From the NCBI RefSeq assembly GCF_004363305.1, contig NZ_SNZA01000007.1:1-64000 (forward strand): a DNA stretch of 64,000 nt, written 5' to 3'. This DNA is from Marinomonas communis (lineage in GTDB: Bacteria > Pseudomonadota > Gammaproteobacteria > Pseudomonadales > Marinomonadaceae). How positions within the stretch are numbered: position 1 is the stretch's first letter; each line of letters begins with the position of its first letter. This document shows positions 39,053 to 48,627 of this stretch, one piece after another. A program made the translations under genes and the position numbers. The notes beneath the pieces were generated by a model. It made no database searches. It had not been told where the DNA came from and saw nothing but the letters and a program-made list of their open reading frames with translations.

Positions 39053-40252
39053 TTATTGGTTCAAGCCCGCAGCATGGGCAACAAGCTTTTGCTTAATCGA
39101 AGGAGATTTATGGCACAACTTTAAGCCGAGATTACGTAATTGCACCACTGCTGGCTGTTGTGTGGTGAAGACCCGCTTAAACGCCTCCATGGAAGCAGAC
39201 ATGGCGATGTTATCCAGCATACGTGCTCTTTGGTAACGACGCAGGATTTTTAGACTGCCTAACATGTCGCCACGCTGATGAGCTTTCACTAAGATTGGCA
39301 CCAATGCACTGACATCCGCAAAACCAAGGTTTGCACCCTGCCCCGCTAACGGGTGAATCGTATGGGCCGCATCACCAATCAGGACAAAACCTGGCTGGAC
39401 ATAATGTTTCGCATGGCGTTGACGCAAAGGAATGGCCATACGTGGTACGGTTAGTGATAACGCGGTAAAACGTCGATTAATAGCGTAAGTAAGACGACGA
39501 CAAAAAGCGTCTTCTTCAAGGGCCATCAGTTGCTCAGCATCGGCAGGAGAAACGGACCAGACAATGGAAACATAATGCTTGTCAGCCACACTCGGCATCG
39601 GCAAAAATGCCAAAATCCCTTCCTCACCAAATGCTTGCCAAGCAGTGTCCTCATGGGCGGCATCGATCTCTACGGTAGTGACGATTGCATGATGACCATA
39701 ATCCCATTCAACGGTATCCACATTGTTTTGCTGACGCAGATTTGAGTTCGCTCCGTCAGCTGCAATGAGTACCGCTCCTCGAAGCGATCGATCAGAAGCC
39801 AACACCACTTCAACGCCACTTTCTTGTTCCTGATGTGAAGCGACAGCATCGTCAAAGTACAGATCAATGCCGCGGGTATCATGAACACTCTTCATGAGGG
39901 CATCACACAGGGCTGCGTTTTCCACAAGCTGGCCTAATGAGGCGGCCTGTTGATAACGTACGTCGAAATCCACATAACCATCCCCAAGACCATCCCAAAC
40001 CGCCATGCGCTGATAGGGAGCCAAACGCTCTTTAGCAATGCGCTGCCAAGCCCCTGCTTGTTCTAAAAGCGTTTGTGATAAGGCTGAAATCGCGCTAACA
40101 CGAGCATCATAAGCAGGTGGTGTGGACAAGGGGTAGCGACCAGAGTGCTTGTCGATTAACGCAACCGTTAACCCTTTCTGAGCCGTCAAGACAGCGGTCA
40201 ATGCGCCGACCATACCGGCACCCACAATGATTACATCGTATTCTCTGGCCAT
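39053..40252 (-). CDS. ubiI: FAD monooxygenase of ubiquinone synthesis, UbiI type
   Basis: 399 residues. FAD motif DVIIVGAGMVGALTA at the start, and GDAAHTIHPLAGQGANLGF (about 290-308) as the second FAD motif of the UbiH/UbiI/UbiF family. Details such as WDYGHHAIV, GEEGILAFLPM, SIVWSVSPADAEQLM and the C-terminal RNLGLKL match UbiI (VisC), which hydroxylates ring position C5, rather than UbiH. It follows pepP by 24 bp in a ygfB-pepP-ubiI operon. In E. coli ubiH lies between pepP and ubiI; here it does not. Confidence 0.85.
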   Translation of the reverse strand: MAREYDVIIVGAGMVGALTAVLTAQKGLTVALIDKHSGRYPLSTPPAYDARVSAISALSQTLLEQAGAWQRIAKERLAPYQRMAVWDGLGDGYVDFDVRYQQAASLGQLVENAALCDALMKSVHDTRGIDLYFDDAVASHQEQESGVEVVLASDRSLRGAVLIAADGANSNLRQQNNVDTVEWDYGHHAIVTTVEIDAAHEDTAWQAFGEEGILAFLPMPSVADKHYVSIVWSVSPADAEQLMALEEDAFCRRLTYAINRRFTALSLTVPRMAIPLRQRHAKHYVQPGFVLIGDAAHTIHPLAGQGANLGFADVSALVPILVKAHQRGDMLGSLKILRRYQRARMLDNIAMSASMEAFKRVFTTQQPAVVQLRNLGLKLCHKSPSIKQKLVAHAAGLNQ

Positions 40253-40276
40253 TCAGATCCAATCCCCAAATATAAG

Positions 40277-41584
40277 TTACTTCGCAGCCATCAAGGCTTC
40301 AATCTCATGAATTTCTTTCGGCAGTCCGTGGGTCAATACGAATGGGCCGTTTTCTTGGATGAGGATGTCATCCTCAATACGAATACCGATGCCGCGCCAT
40401 TTAGCATCCACATTTTCATTATCTGGATTCACATACAAGCCAGGTTCTAACGTCACCACCATGCCAGCCTCAAGAGGTCGCGCTTCACCATTTAGCTTAT
40501 AGCGACCACAGTCATGAACATCTAGCCCCAACCAATGGCCAGTATTGTGCATGTAAAAGTCGCGATACGCCTTGCTCTCAATCAGTTCATCGACAGAGCC
40601 ATTTAGCAGTCCAAGCGCCACAAGCCCTTCAGTCAATACTTGCACCGCCGCATTGTGGAACGCGTCATAAGGCGCTCCGACCACCATTTGCTCAAGACCT
40701 GCGTAGTAAGCATCCAATACCACTTGATAAAGTTGCGCCTGCGGTTCACTGAATTTACCGTTGGCTGGGAACGTTCGCGTAATATCCGACGCATAGCAAC
40801 CTAATTCACCGCCCGCATCAATCAAGATCAAATCACCGTCTTCGATCTTTTCGTCATTTTTGATGTAATGCAAAACGCAGGCATTTTTGCCCGATGCAAC
40901 GATGTTGTTGTAGGCCGGCACTCGCGCACCTTGTTTCATGAACACATAATTCAGCTCTGCTTCCAGTTGATATTCCATCATCCCTGGTCGGACTGATTTC
41001 ATCGCTTGGGTATGAGCTTCAACACTGATTTGCGCAGCACGCTCCATGATTTCGATCTCGCCAAGATCTTTGATCAAGCGCATTTCGTGCACGGCATCAC
41101 TCATATCAATGAGACCTTTTGGTGCTACAGACCCCTGACGCGCTCGGGCCGCCAGTTGGTCGCGCCAATTCAATGCTTGATCACGTAATTGCTCGTCGTC
41201 GATCAATAGTGCAATGTGATCGGCGCCATCTAACAATTCCAAAGCAAGATCATCCAGCTCATCCAGTTCAGCTGCTTGGTCCAGCCCGAACGTCTGCATC
41301 GCTCCTGTAATACCATGACGAAAGCCGTCCCACTGCTCGCGCTCTGGATCTTTGGGTAGCACTGCCATGTGACTCTCACCAGAAGGCAAAATAAACAGCA
41401 CAGCATTTGGCTCTTGATAGCCGGTTAAGTAAAAGAAGCTAGAATGTGGTCGAAACTCATAATCGCAATCGTTATTGCGTGTCACCAGTTCACCTGAGCG
41501 GATGACCGCTACGGTATTGTCAGAGCCTAGTTGACTCATTAAACGCTGTCTGCGTTCACGATAAATGGCTTTCGATAAATTCAT
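40277..41584 (-). CDS. pepP: Xaa-Pro aminopeptidase
   Basis: Removes N-terminal residues that precede proline. The creatinase-like N-domain is followed by the pita-bread catalytic domain. Its dimanganese ligands lie in LIDAGGELGCYASDITRTFP (two Asp), HNTGHWLGLDVHD (His), MVVTLEPGLYV (Glu) and GIRIEDD (Glu). 435 residues against 441 in E. coli. Second gene of ygfB-pepP-ubiI. Confidence 0.95.
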   Translation of the reverse strand: MNLSKAIYRERRQRLMSQLGSDNTVAVIRSGELVTRNNDCDYEFRPHSSFFYLTGYQEPNAVLFILPSGESHMAVLPKDPEREQWDGFRHGITGAMQTFGLDQAAELDELDDLALELLDGADHIALLIDDEQLRDQALNWRDQLAARARQGSVAPKGLIDMSDAVHEMRLIKDLGEIEIMERAAQISVEAHTQAMKSVRPGMMEYQLEAELNYVFMKQGARVPAYNNIVASGKNACVLHYIKNDEKIEDGDLILIDAGGELGCYASDITRTFPANGKFSEPQAQLYQVVLDAYYAGLEQMVVGAPYDAFHNAAVQVLTEGLVALGLLNGSVDELIESKAYRDFYMHNTGHWLGLDVHDCGRYKLNGEARPLEAGMVVTLEPGLYVNPDNENVDAKWRGIGIRIEDDILIQENGPFVLTHGLPKEIHEIEALMAAK

Positions 41585-41614
41585 TGCTTACTCCTTTTAC
41601 GTCACACTAAAGGA

Positions 41615-42205
41615 TTAGTGGAACAATGGTGCTTGACCAGCATCGTTATCATTGGAAACGGAATGGTGCTCAGAATACAACATCATGGCAGAGAGACGCA
41701 CGTACTCAACCAATTCGGTTAAGTCTGTCTCATTGTCATTATTCTCTTCCAAGTCTTGCATGTCTGCTTGCATGGCAGAAATATTGGCAAAGTCCTGTAA
41801 CACCTGTTTCGCGTCATCAGATAGATTTGGCTTGTGACCGGACAAACCATAGCCAGCTAGAAATCCATGAGCCCATTGCGACAAGGTAGTGCCACGTTCG
41901 CTTAGTGGCGCATCATCATCGCTCATGCAAGGCACCAACGCATATTCGCCATTTTGATACAGGGCGATGGTCGATTGGTACAACTCAACAATGGCTGCAC
42001 GACTCGCCTCTTCTTTCCAACCATCAATATCGCAGAACTCTGCAACCATCGTCAGCCAATCTTCTAATGGCAAACCCACGCCTGACGCAAGGTAACCACA
42101 AAGTTGACCATGTAGCTCTGCAGGGGACGCTGAAATCGACTCGGTTACGAATACATCGGCAATAAGATCGAAATCCAATGCATCTAAAAGCATGTCTGTG
42201 GACAT
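41615..42205 (-). CDS. ygfB: YgfB/YecA family protein (UPF0149)
   Basis: 196 residues. N-terminal SPAELHGQLCGYLASGVG and central LSQWAHGFLAGYGLSG are the hallmarks of the UPF0149 fold, which is all-helical. In P. aeruginosa a YgfB homologue modulates the AlpA antitermination pathway and beta-lactam resistance; whether that applies here is unknown. Promoter-proximal to pepP and ubiI, as in many gammaproteobacteria. Confidence 0.88.
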   Translation of the reverse strand: MSTDMLLDALDFDLIADVFVTESISASPAELHGQLCGYLASGVGLPLEDWLTMVAEFCDIDGWKEEASRAAIVELYQSTIALYQNGEYALVPCMSDDDAPLSERGTTLSQWAHGFLAGYGLSGHKPNLSDDAKQVLQDFANISAMQADMQDLEENNDNETDLTELVEYVRLSAMMLYSEHHSVSNDNDAGQAPLFH

Positions 42206-42236
42206 AGTAAAACCTTATTTTTCGAATAAATAATAA

Positions 42237-42258
42237 AGCCGTACCCTAGGGTACGGCT
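42237..42258 (-). terminator. Terminator after folD
   Basis: AGCCGTACCCT is repeated as its complement without spacer (22-nt palindrome). On the minus strand TTTATTATTTATT follows, a loose U-tract. It lies 46 bp past the folD stop and 31 bp before ygfB. Confidence 0.7.
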
Positions 42259-42304
42259 CTGAATGGATCTACCTAATATAAGTCATACTTACTTAGGTAC
42301 AAGT

Positions 42305-43147
42305 CTAGCCTATTTGTTTCAGGCCAGACTCAAGTGTTTGCAGGATCAGGGTATTAATCGTCATTGGACCCACACCACCTGGCACCGGTGTGATCGCAGC
42401 AGCACGATCATAAAGAGGCGCAAGCTCAATGTCACCAACACCACCTGGGTGGTAGCCAGCATCAACAACAACCGCGCCATCTTTAATCCACTCTGCTTTG
42501 ATAAGCTCTGGCTTACCGACAGCACCAACAATTACATCGGCTTGTTTTACGAACTCAGGTAGGTTTTGAGTGCGAGAGTGACAGATCGTGACGGTCGCGT
42601 TGGCATTTAGCATCATCATTGCCATTGGTTTACCCAAAATAGGGCTACGACCAACAACCACTACATGCTTACCAGCAAGGTCGATGTTGTACGCCTCAAG
42701 CAAACGCATGATACCTGCTGGTGTCGCAGCGCCATAAGCTGGCTCTTGCATCGCCATGCGACCAAAACCTAAACAAGTCACGCCATCTACGTCTTTGTGT
42801 GCAGCAATGGCATCAAAACATGCACGCTCATCAATCTGAGCAGGTACTGGATGTTGCAACAGAATACCGTGAACATCTGAATTTGCGTTCAACTCTTCGA
42901 TCTTCGCTAGCAACTCTTCTGTGGTAGTTGTCTCAGGAAGCTCAATCGCAAGTGAGTCCATTCCTACGCGGCGGCAAGCATTGCCTTTCATTTTAACGTA
43001 TGTCGCTGAAGCTGGATCCGCGCCTACTAGGATCGTCGCTAGAATTGGGGTACCGCCGGTACGCTCTTTTAGTTCAGCAACTTGCTTTGCCAAACGCTCT
43101 TCGGTTTCTTTCGCGCATTGTTTGCCGTCAAGAACCAGTGCAGCCAT
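42305..43147 (-). CDS. folD: Methylenetetrahydrofolate dehydrogenase/cyclohydrolase
   Basis: Bifunctional NADP enzyme interconverting methylene-, methenyl- and formyl-tetrahydrofolate. Catalytic Lys in [16 protein letters not shown] (about 50-65), the PVPAQIDE loop, the NADP motif [16 protein letters not shown] and the C-terminal [12 protein letters not shown]. 280 residues, typical (288 in E. coli). Monocistronic between recJ and ygfB by spacing. Confidence 0.96.
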   Translation of the reverse strand: MAALVLDGKQCAKETEERLAKQVAELKERTGGTPILATILVGADPASATYVKMKGNACRRVGMDSLAIELPETTTTEELLAKIEELNANSDVHGILLQHPVPAQIDERACFDAIAAHKDVDGVTCLGFGRMAMQEPAYGAATPAGIMRLLEAYNIDLAGKHVVVVGRSPILGKPMAMMMLNANATVTICHSRTQNLPEFVKQADVIVGAVGKPELIKAEWIKDGAVVVDAGYHPGGVGDIELAPLYDRAAAITPVPGGVGPMTINTLILQTLESGLKQIG

Positions 43148-43259
43148 GAATGAACTCCTGCAAAATAAAAAGTCTGTGGTTTAAATGGGGGACGCAGATT
43201 ATATCCTATAATCCTCGTCCTGCCGCCCCTATCGACGTAAATACCTCAGGAAATATTCG

Positions 43260-44990
43260 TCATTCGTCGCCCATTGGTAAGATATGATCCACCATTAATT
43301 GTAAATTGCGCTGCCCTCTGAACTCATTGATGTCTAATTTGTAAACCAAACGCGCCCGTTGCGCCTGATTAGGCCAGACTGACAAATCACAAAAGAAATG
43401 AATGCCATCAATTAACATGCCGCTGTTAGGCTCACGTAATGTCAGTTTTAGATGCTTCTCACCTACAATTCTTTGCTGTAATACCTCAAACGTGCCATCA
43501 AAACACGGCTCAGGAAAAGCTTGCCCCCATGGCCCCGCCACCCGAAGTTGCTCTGCAAACTCTAAGCTAAAATCTTCTGGGGCAAGCTCACCATCGGTAT
43601 AGACGGTAGCCTCAAGCTGTTCTGGCGTTACCCACTCTTCGATAATCTGATCAAACGCCTTAGTGAAGGTTTCATAATGCTCTGCTTTGATCGACATGCC
43701 CGCCGCCATCGCATGACCGCCAAATTTCGACAGCAATGCAGGGTGTCGCTTGGCCAATAAATCTAAGGCATCACGAATATGCACACCAGGTATCGATCTA
43801 GCTGAACCTTTTAAGGTATCGTCATCCGCTTTAGCAAAGGCAATCACTGGGCGGTGACACTTTTCTTTCATGCGTGAAGCAAGAATACCAATGACCCCTT
43901 GATGCCAGTCTTCTTGGTAAAAACACATGCCATAGGGTAAATCCGATACTTCCTCAATAGAGGCCAAAGATTGTTCAGCTTGCTGTTTCATGTCTGATTC
44001 AATGGCTTTGCGCTCTCGATTCAGTTGATCTAATTGCTCTGCGTAAGAGCGTGCTAAAAACGCTTGCTCACTCAGTAGGCACTCAATACCAATCGACATA
44101 TCATCTAATCGCCCTGCCGCATTCAAGCGTGGCCCTACGACAAAGCCTAAATCGGTTGCTTTTACTCGGCTTGCCTCTCGTCCCCCTAGCTCTAATAAGG
44201 CAAGAATCCCTGGGCGTGCTTTACCAGCTTGAATGCGCGCCAATCCTTGTTGAACCAGAATACGATTGTTCGCATCCAGTGGCACCACATCAGCCACCGT
44301 TCCAAGGGCTACGATATCAAGGTATTCAGACATATTTGGACGGGGAATATGCGCTCTTTCGAACCAGCCACGCTGTGTGAGCTGAGCCCTAAGAGCAGAC
44401 ATAACATAGAAAATCACACCAACGCCTGCCAACGATTTACTCGGGAATTGGCAGTCAGGATGATTGGGGTTCACAATGGCATCTGCATTGGGCAGTACAT
44501 CCCCTGGTAAGTGATGGTCTGTCACAATTACTTGCATACCAGCTGCTTTTGCCGCGGCCACACCATCGATACTGGCAATACCATTGTCGACCGTGACCAA
44601 CACATCCGCTTCTTGTTCTTGCACGAGTGTGACGATTTCAGGCGTTAAGCCATAGCCATATTCAAACCGGTTTGGCACGATGTACTGTGGCTCCACTGCC
44701 CCCATTGCAGTCAGTGCAAGAATACCAAGGGTCGTTGAAGTGGCGCCATCTGCATCAAAGTCACCAACAATGACTATGCGTTTTTCATGCTCAATCGCAT
44801 CCGCCAAGATAGTCGCGGCATTATTGATATCAAAAAACTGCTTAGGATGAGCCAAACTCGCCAGTTTATATTCCAGTTCCTCAGGCCCTAACACACCTCT
44901 GGCTTGATAAATACGGGACAATGTTTTCGGAAAATGACTAGGGAAGCGGTTCTCCAATGAGCCATCAAGTGAACGAGTTAGGATGCGCAT
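43260..44990 (-). CDS. recJ: Single-stranded-DNA exonuclease RecJ
   Basis: 5'-3' ssDNA exonuclease for mismatch and recombinational repair. DHH phosphoesterase motifs: IVGDFDADGATST (about 73-85), VTVDNG, VTDHHLPGDVLP and NPNHPDCQ. A DHHA1 domain with KFGGHAMAAGMSI and an OB-fold C-terminus follow. 576 residues, same as E. coli. The upstream 337 bp before the sugar transporter hold its promoter. Confidence 0.96.
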   Translation of the reverse strand: MRILTRSLDGSLENRFPSHFPKTLSRIYQARGVLGPEELEYKLASLAHPKQFFDINNAATILADAIEHEKRIVIVGDFDADGATSTTLGILALTAMGAVEPQYIVPNRFEYGYGLTPEIVTLVQEQEADVLVTVDNGIASIDGVAAAKAAGMQVIVTDHHLPGDVLPNADAIVNPNHPDCQFPSKSLAGVGVIFYVMSALRAQLTQRGWFERAHIPRPNMSEYLDIVALGTVADVVPLDANNRILVQQGLARIQAGKARPGILALLELGGREASRVKATDLGFVVGPRLNAAGRLDDMSIGIECLLSEQAFLARSYAEQLDQLNRERKAIESDMKQQAEQSLASIEEVSDLPYGMCFYQEDWHQGVIGILASRMKEKCHRPVIAFAKADDDTLKGSARSIPGVHIRDALDLLAKRHPALLSKFGGHAMAAGMSIKAEHYETFTKAFDQIIEEWVTPEQLEATVYTDGELAPEDFSLEFAEQLRVAGPWGQAFPEPCFDGTFEVLQQRIVGEKHLKLTLREPNSGMLIDGIHFFCDLSVWPNQAQRARLVYKLDINEFRGQRNLQLMVDHILPMGDE

Positions 44991-45205
44991 GCAGTCTTCT
45001 TATTTATAAAAGAAAATTAAATAGATGGGATTTTTAGAGGTTAACATAAATGTCTTAGCAGGACTAAAGCACATAACTCGAATAATGATGACGTCACTCG
45101 CGTTCTTCATTCAGCCACAGACTTAACCATTGTTTAGGTTTTAAATTAGAGAAAATAAGGCACTGTAACGCACCGCAAGGATCCGTTACATAAGCTCGAT
45201 AAGTT

Positions 45206-45245
45206 TGCACGATTAGTGGAATTAGCGTCACTATCGTGCATTTTT
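45206..45245 (+). terminator. Terminator-like hairpin in the leader of the sugar transporter gene
   Basis: TGCACGATTAGTG (45206-45218) and CACTATCGTGCA (45229-45240) pair along 12 bp with one bulged T, and TTTTT follows at once. It faces the transporter gene, 82 bp before its ATG, with no coding gene upstream on this strand. It may be an attenuator or the end of a small RNA. The remaining gap 44991-45326 holds nothing else I can call except an isolated TGACGTCA palindrome near 45090. Confidence 0.6.
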
Positions 45246-45326
45246 ACCTCTCAAGCAAAACAAGCTCAGTTATTATCCACGCCCACCTAACTATCCCATT
45301 TCTTAAATATTAAAAAGGTTGGTTTT

Positions 45327-46559
45327 ATGAGCGGTCAAACCTCATCCCTGGGCCAAAACACCTCAGGACAGCGTTTTGCACTGGTTGCACTGACATCGTT
45401 ATTTTTCATGTGGGGCTTTATCACCTCACTAAATGACATTCTCATCCCACATTTGAAATCTGTCTTTTCATTGAATTACACACAAGCAATGTTGATTCAG
45501 TTTTGTTTCTTTGGAGCATACTTTCTAGTCTCTGTTCCTGCGGGTAATCTCGTTAAAAAAGTGGGCTTTCAACGTGGTCTAGGGATAGGACTCATGATTG
45601 CTGCGGCCGGCTGCTTACTCTTCATTGGTGCCGCCAAGGTTCAAGTGTATTGGGTATTCCTAACTGCCCTTTTCGTTCTTGCATCGGGCATTACGATTCT
45701 TCAAGTTGCAGCGAACCCATTGGTTACGATTATGGGACCAGAAGAAACCGCATCTAGCCGTCTAACAATGACACAAGCTTTCAACTCTCTTGGTACAACC
45801 GTTGCTCCCATCATCGGTAGTATTTTGATTTTCTCTGCGACAGCAGAATTTGCAACGAAAGCACAAGAAGCAGAAAGCGTTATCGTGCCTTACTTCGGCC
45901 TAGCGATTGCTCTGATCGCATTAGCGCTGATTTTTACACGCATTTCACTGCCGACTCCAAACTTGGAAGAAGAAACTCAAGTTGGAACTGAACAAAGCAG
46001 CTTGATGGAGTTCCGCCACCTAGTATTAGGTGCTGTAGCCATCTTTATGTACGTAGGTGCTGAAGTATCCATTGGTAGCTTCTTAGTTAACTACTTCGGT
46101 CTTGAAAACATTGCAGGCATGCCAGAATCTGAAGCAGCACATTACATCGCTTACTACTGGGGTGGTGCTATGGTTGGCCGTTTTGCTGGTGCGATCCTGA
46201 TGCAAAAAATCGCTGCAGGTAAGCTATTGGCATTCAACAGTGTTGCATCTGCCGCTCTAATTGCCCTATCGATTGCGAGCGAAGGCTCTGTCGCTATGTA
46301 CTCAATTCTGCTGGTTGGTCTATGTAACTCAATTATGTTCCCAACTATCTTTAGCTTGGCACTTAAAGGCTTAGGCGTAAATACTAGCCGTGGTTCAGGT
46401 TTACTATGTCTTGCTATCGTCGGTGGTGCCATTGTACCAGTTATGCAAGGCGGCCTAGCGGATAGTATTGGTCTACAGGTGTCATTTGTCTTACCACTTG
46501 TATGTTACTTATACATTGCTTACTACGGTCTAATTGGCTCTAAAGTACGCACACAGTAA
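45327..46559 (+). CDS. Sugar MFS transporter, FucP/GluP family
   Basis: 410 residues, about twelve membrane helices. Family motifs are [41 protein letters not shown] (about 27-67), in which the Asp/Asn pair marks FHS symporters, and [14 protein letters not shown]. It imports a sugar with H+ or Na+; glucose/galactose, fucose and N-acetylglucosamine transporters all share these motifs, so the substrate is open. No sugar catabolic genes adjoin it. A terminator-like hairpin in its leader suggests conditional expression. Confidence 0.85.
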   Translation: MSGQTSSLGQNTSGQRFALVALTSLFFMWGFITSLNDILIPHLKSVFSLNYTQAMLIQFCFFGAYFLVSVPAGNLVKKVGFQRGLGIGLMIAAAGCLLFIGAAKVQVYWVFLTALFVLASGITILQVAANPLVTIMGPEETASSRLTMTQAFNSLGTTVAPIIGSILIFSATAEFATKAQEAESVIVPYFGLAIALIALALIFTRISLPTPNLEEETQVGTEQSSLMEFRHLVLGAVAIFMYVGAEVSIGSFLVNYFGLENIAGMPESEAAHYIAYYWGGAMVGRFAGAILMQKIAAGKLLAFNSVASAALIALSIASEGSVAMYSILLVGLCNSIMFPTIFSLALKGLGVNTSRGSGLLCLAIVGGAIVPVMQGGLADSIGLQVSFVLPLVCYLYIAYYGLIGSKVRTQ

Positions 46560-46580
46560 GTATCAAGTCAGTTAGCTATA

Positions 46581-46619
46581 AAAAAGCGCCTTTAGAAATA
46601 CACTCTAAAGGCGCTTTTT
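46581..46619. terminator. Bidirectional terminator between the transporter and the GGDEF gene
   Basis: A 16-bp stem AAAAAGCGCCTTTAGA with its complement and a 7-nt loop, T-runs on both strands, between convergent genes. Confidence 0.93.
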
Positions 46620-46639
46620 CGTTTTAAACAGCAATAACA

Positions 46640-47743
46640 TTACGTCGCCTTGCTCGCTAACACAACGCAATTCCGCCCATGACTTTTCGCCTCATACAAG
46701 GCTTTATCTGCTCTGCCTACCGCGGTTAACAAGGTCTCTGTTAACTTTAACTCAGATACCCCAATACTCACTGTGGTACAAACGCTCTCTCCTTCTTGAG
46801 TCGTGAGCGACACATTCGACACCGTATTTCTCAGAGCATCAGCAAATCGTTTGTTGTCACCTTGATGTTCTATCAGAAGCAGAAACTCCTCTCCTCCCCA
46901 ACGAGATAACAAACACTTCTGACCAATTAAAAAACCAGCCATGCTTTTCGATACAAGCTTGAGGTATTCATCGCCATGTTCATGACCAAAACGATCATTG
47001 ATCGATTTAAAATGGTCGATGTCCAACACCATGACGGTTGGAGCCAACCATTCTTTTGCCACCATCTGTTGCTCTAGCCCGCGGCGATTTAACAACCCTG
47101 TCAGTGGATCAGTCGTAGCGGCCAGTTCTAATTTGCTAGAGAGCGCCTCTAAGGACTGGTTAAAGCGCGAAGAGATGTACTCATAAATGGTGGATAAGAA
47201 CGATATCAATATAAAGGAATAGACAATGCGCGATTTTAGATCTGGGTGGTACCCGTAACGATCAAAAGGCGAAGGGATAAAAAAGAGAATAAAAACCAAA
47301 GCCAGAATAAACAAAAAGACTTCTAGCAAGCCTCTTTTTAGGCCATGAAGAAACAGCGAAACAGGAGGAATACAGTAAATCCATACGTGCCCTGTACCAT
47401 TGACTCCACCACTATAAATCAAGTACAACATCAGTGCGTACAAGGGATATAAAATGACATTCGCGGAAAACAAATAGTTCTTCGTCTTTCGCAAGTAGAG
47501 ATGGTTCAGGCTATAAATCGAGGCAATACTCAGCAGTCCTAAACCGATAAGAAGGTTGCCTTTAAGCAGGGAGATCAACCCTAGAGGCCCAGTAAACAGA
47601 ACGCCCACCAAGCAGAATAGATTGATAATAAAGGCCCGACGCGACGTATTGCTAAAGGAGTCGTTCACAGCCCCAGCATTGAGCGTCTTGGAAAACCATA
47701 GCTTCCATCTAATAGTCCATGATGTTGGCGCTTTATCTGACAT
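46640..47743 (-). CDS. Membrane-bound diguanylate cyclase
   Basis: 367 residues. Five or six membrane helices (about 38-188) without a recognised sensor domain. A GGDEF domain (about 205-365) begins DPLTGLLNRRGLE, has the Mg-binding DIDHFKSINDRFGHEHGDEYL and an intact GGEEF at 283-287. It should make c-di-GMP at the membrane. The inhibitory RxxD is absent (GQKC in its place), so product feedback at that site is unlikely. Monocistronic by spacing; rsmE follows the other way round the gap of 75 bp. Confidence 0.9.
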   Translation of the reverse strand: MSDKAPTSWTIRWKLWFSKTLNAGAVNDSFSNTSRRAFIINLFCLVGVLFTGPLGLISLLKGNLLIGLGLLSIASIYSLNHLYLRKTKNYLFSANVILYPLYALMLYLIYSGGVNGTGHVWIYCIPPVSLFLHGLKRGLLEVFLFILALVFILFFIPSPFDRYGYHPDLKSRIVYSFILISFLSTIYEYISSRFNQSLEALSSKLELAATTDPLTGLLNRRGLEQQMVAKEWLAPTVMVLDIDHFKSINDRFGHEHGDEYLKLVSKSMAGFLIGQKCLLSRWGGEEFLLLIEHQGDNKRFADALRNTVSNVSLTTQEGESVCTTVSIGVSELKLTETLLTAVGRADKALYEAKSHGRNCVVLASKAT

Positions 47744-47818
47744 GCTCTACAAATATCACTTCCAAGGATATAGACATGACAATAGCCTAAAACTTGCACC
47801 ATGGGCTAGTAAAGTTTC

Positions 47819-48529
47819 CTATTTCGCTGGATATAAGCGCGACAACAATACTGGAACAGCTGTCTCTACTTTTAGAATCCGGTCGCCAAGGTGTACCGAT
47901 TGCATGCCAGCATCAGACCACTTTTGCATTTCAAACTCATTCCAGCCACCCTCTGGCCCAATCGCCAAAACACAAGGTTGCACTAGATCGACGGGACAAG
48001 GTTCTGCTTGATAGGGGTGTGCGACCAGCCCCATGCGCTTCACCAACAAATCGGGTAAAACGTCTTCAACAAAAGGACGAAACCGTGTGTGCTGATGCAC
48101 TGCAGGCAACACCGTATCTCTAGCCTGCTCTAGACCTTCGACAAGGTAATCATAAATAGAGTTTTCTTTTAAAACAGGGCTTTGCCAGTAGCTTTTCTCT
48201 ACTTTTGCTGAGTGTAACAAGTGGATTTTTTTAACGCCCATGGCAGTAATATTCATCAAGGTTCGCTTGAGCATATTAGGGCGAGGCAGAGCCAATACGA
48301 GCTCCATTGGCAAGGTTTTTGGCGGCTCACTCTCCAGTGTTTCTATCGTCACTCGCCATTCAGACTTGTCCAGCACTGCATCGCCAATCAGACCATTTAA
48401 CACCCCAACTCGAAGCTTGTCGCCATGGTCTTTTTTCAACACTTTGGCAATGTGCTCAATTTGACGATCACTTAACTTGTATTGTTGATCCGAGAGCGCC
48501 TGTTCAGGAGCAAGCAAAATAAGGTTCAT
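47819..48529 (-). CDS. rsmE: 16S rRNA (uracil(1498)-N3)-methyltransferase
   Basis: 236 residues of the RsmE family: an N-terminal PUA-like domain with DRQIEHIAKVLKKDHGD, and a SPOUT knot with the family's IGPEGGWNEFEM and LGDRILKVETAVPVLLSRL. It methylates U1498 in the decoding centre. Same strand as thrC with a 98-bp gap that contains a hairpin. Confidence 0.95.
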   Translation of the reverse strand: MNLILLAPEQALSDQQYKLSDRQIEHIAKVLKKDHGDKLRVGVLNGLIGDAVLDKSEWRVTIETLESEPPKTLPMELVLALPRPNMLKRTLMNITAMGVKKIHLLHSAKVEKSYWQSPVLKENSIYDYLVEGLEQARDTVLPAVHQHTRFRPFVEDVLPDLLVKRMGLVAHPYQAEPCPVDLVQPCVLAIGPEGGWNEFEMQKWSDAGMQSVHLGDRILKVETAVPVLLSRLYPAK

Positions 48530-48590
48530 GATTTAAAACTCTGTAAGTAAGAGAGGCAGTAATGGAAAAGCTAGTAAAAGAGGAAGAGAT

Positions 48591-48619
48591 CGAGCAAGCA
48601 GAAGCGCTCTGCTTGCTCG
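48591..48619 (-). terminator. Probable terminator after thrC
   Basis: CGAGCAAGCAGA and its complement form a 12-bp stem with a 5-nt loop, 8 bp past the thrC stop. The tail on the minus strand (ATCTCTTCCTCTTTT) is pyrimidine-rich, not a clean T-run, so termination efficiency is uncertain. Confidence 0.5.
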
Positions 48620-48627
48620 AAAGAGGC

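Noticed and set aside
45085..45100. TGACGTCA palindrome upstream of the sugar transporter
   Set aside because: An isolated 8-bp palindrome is expected by chance, and no second half-site or promoter overlap supports it.
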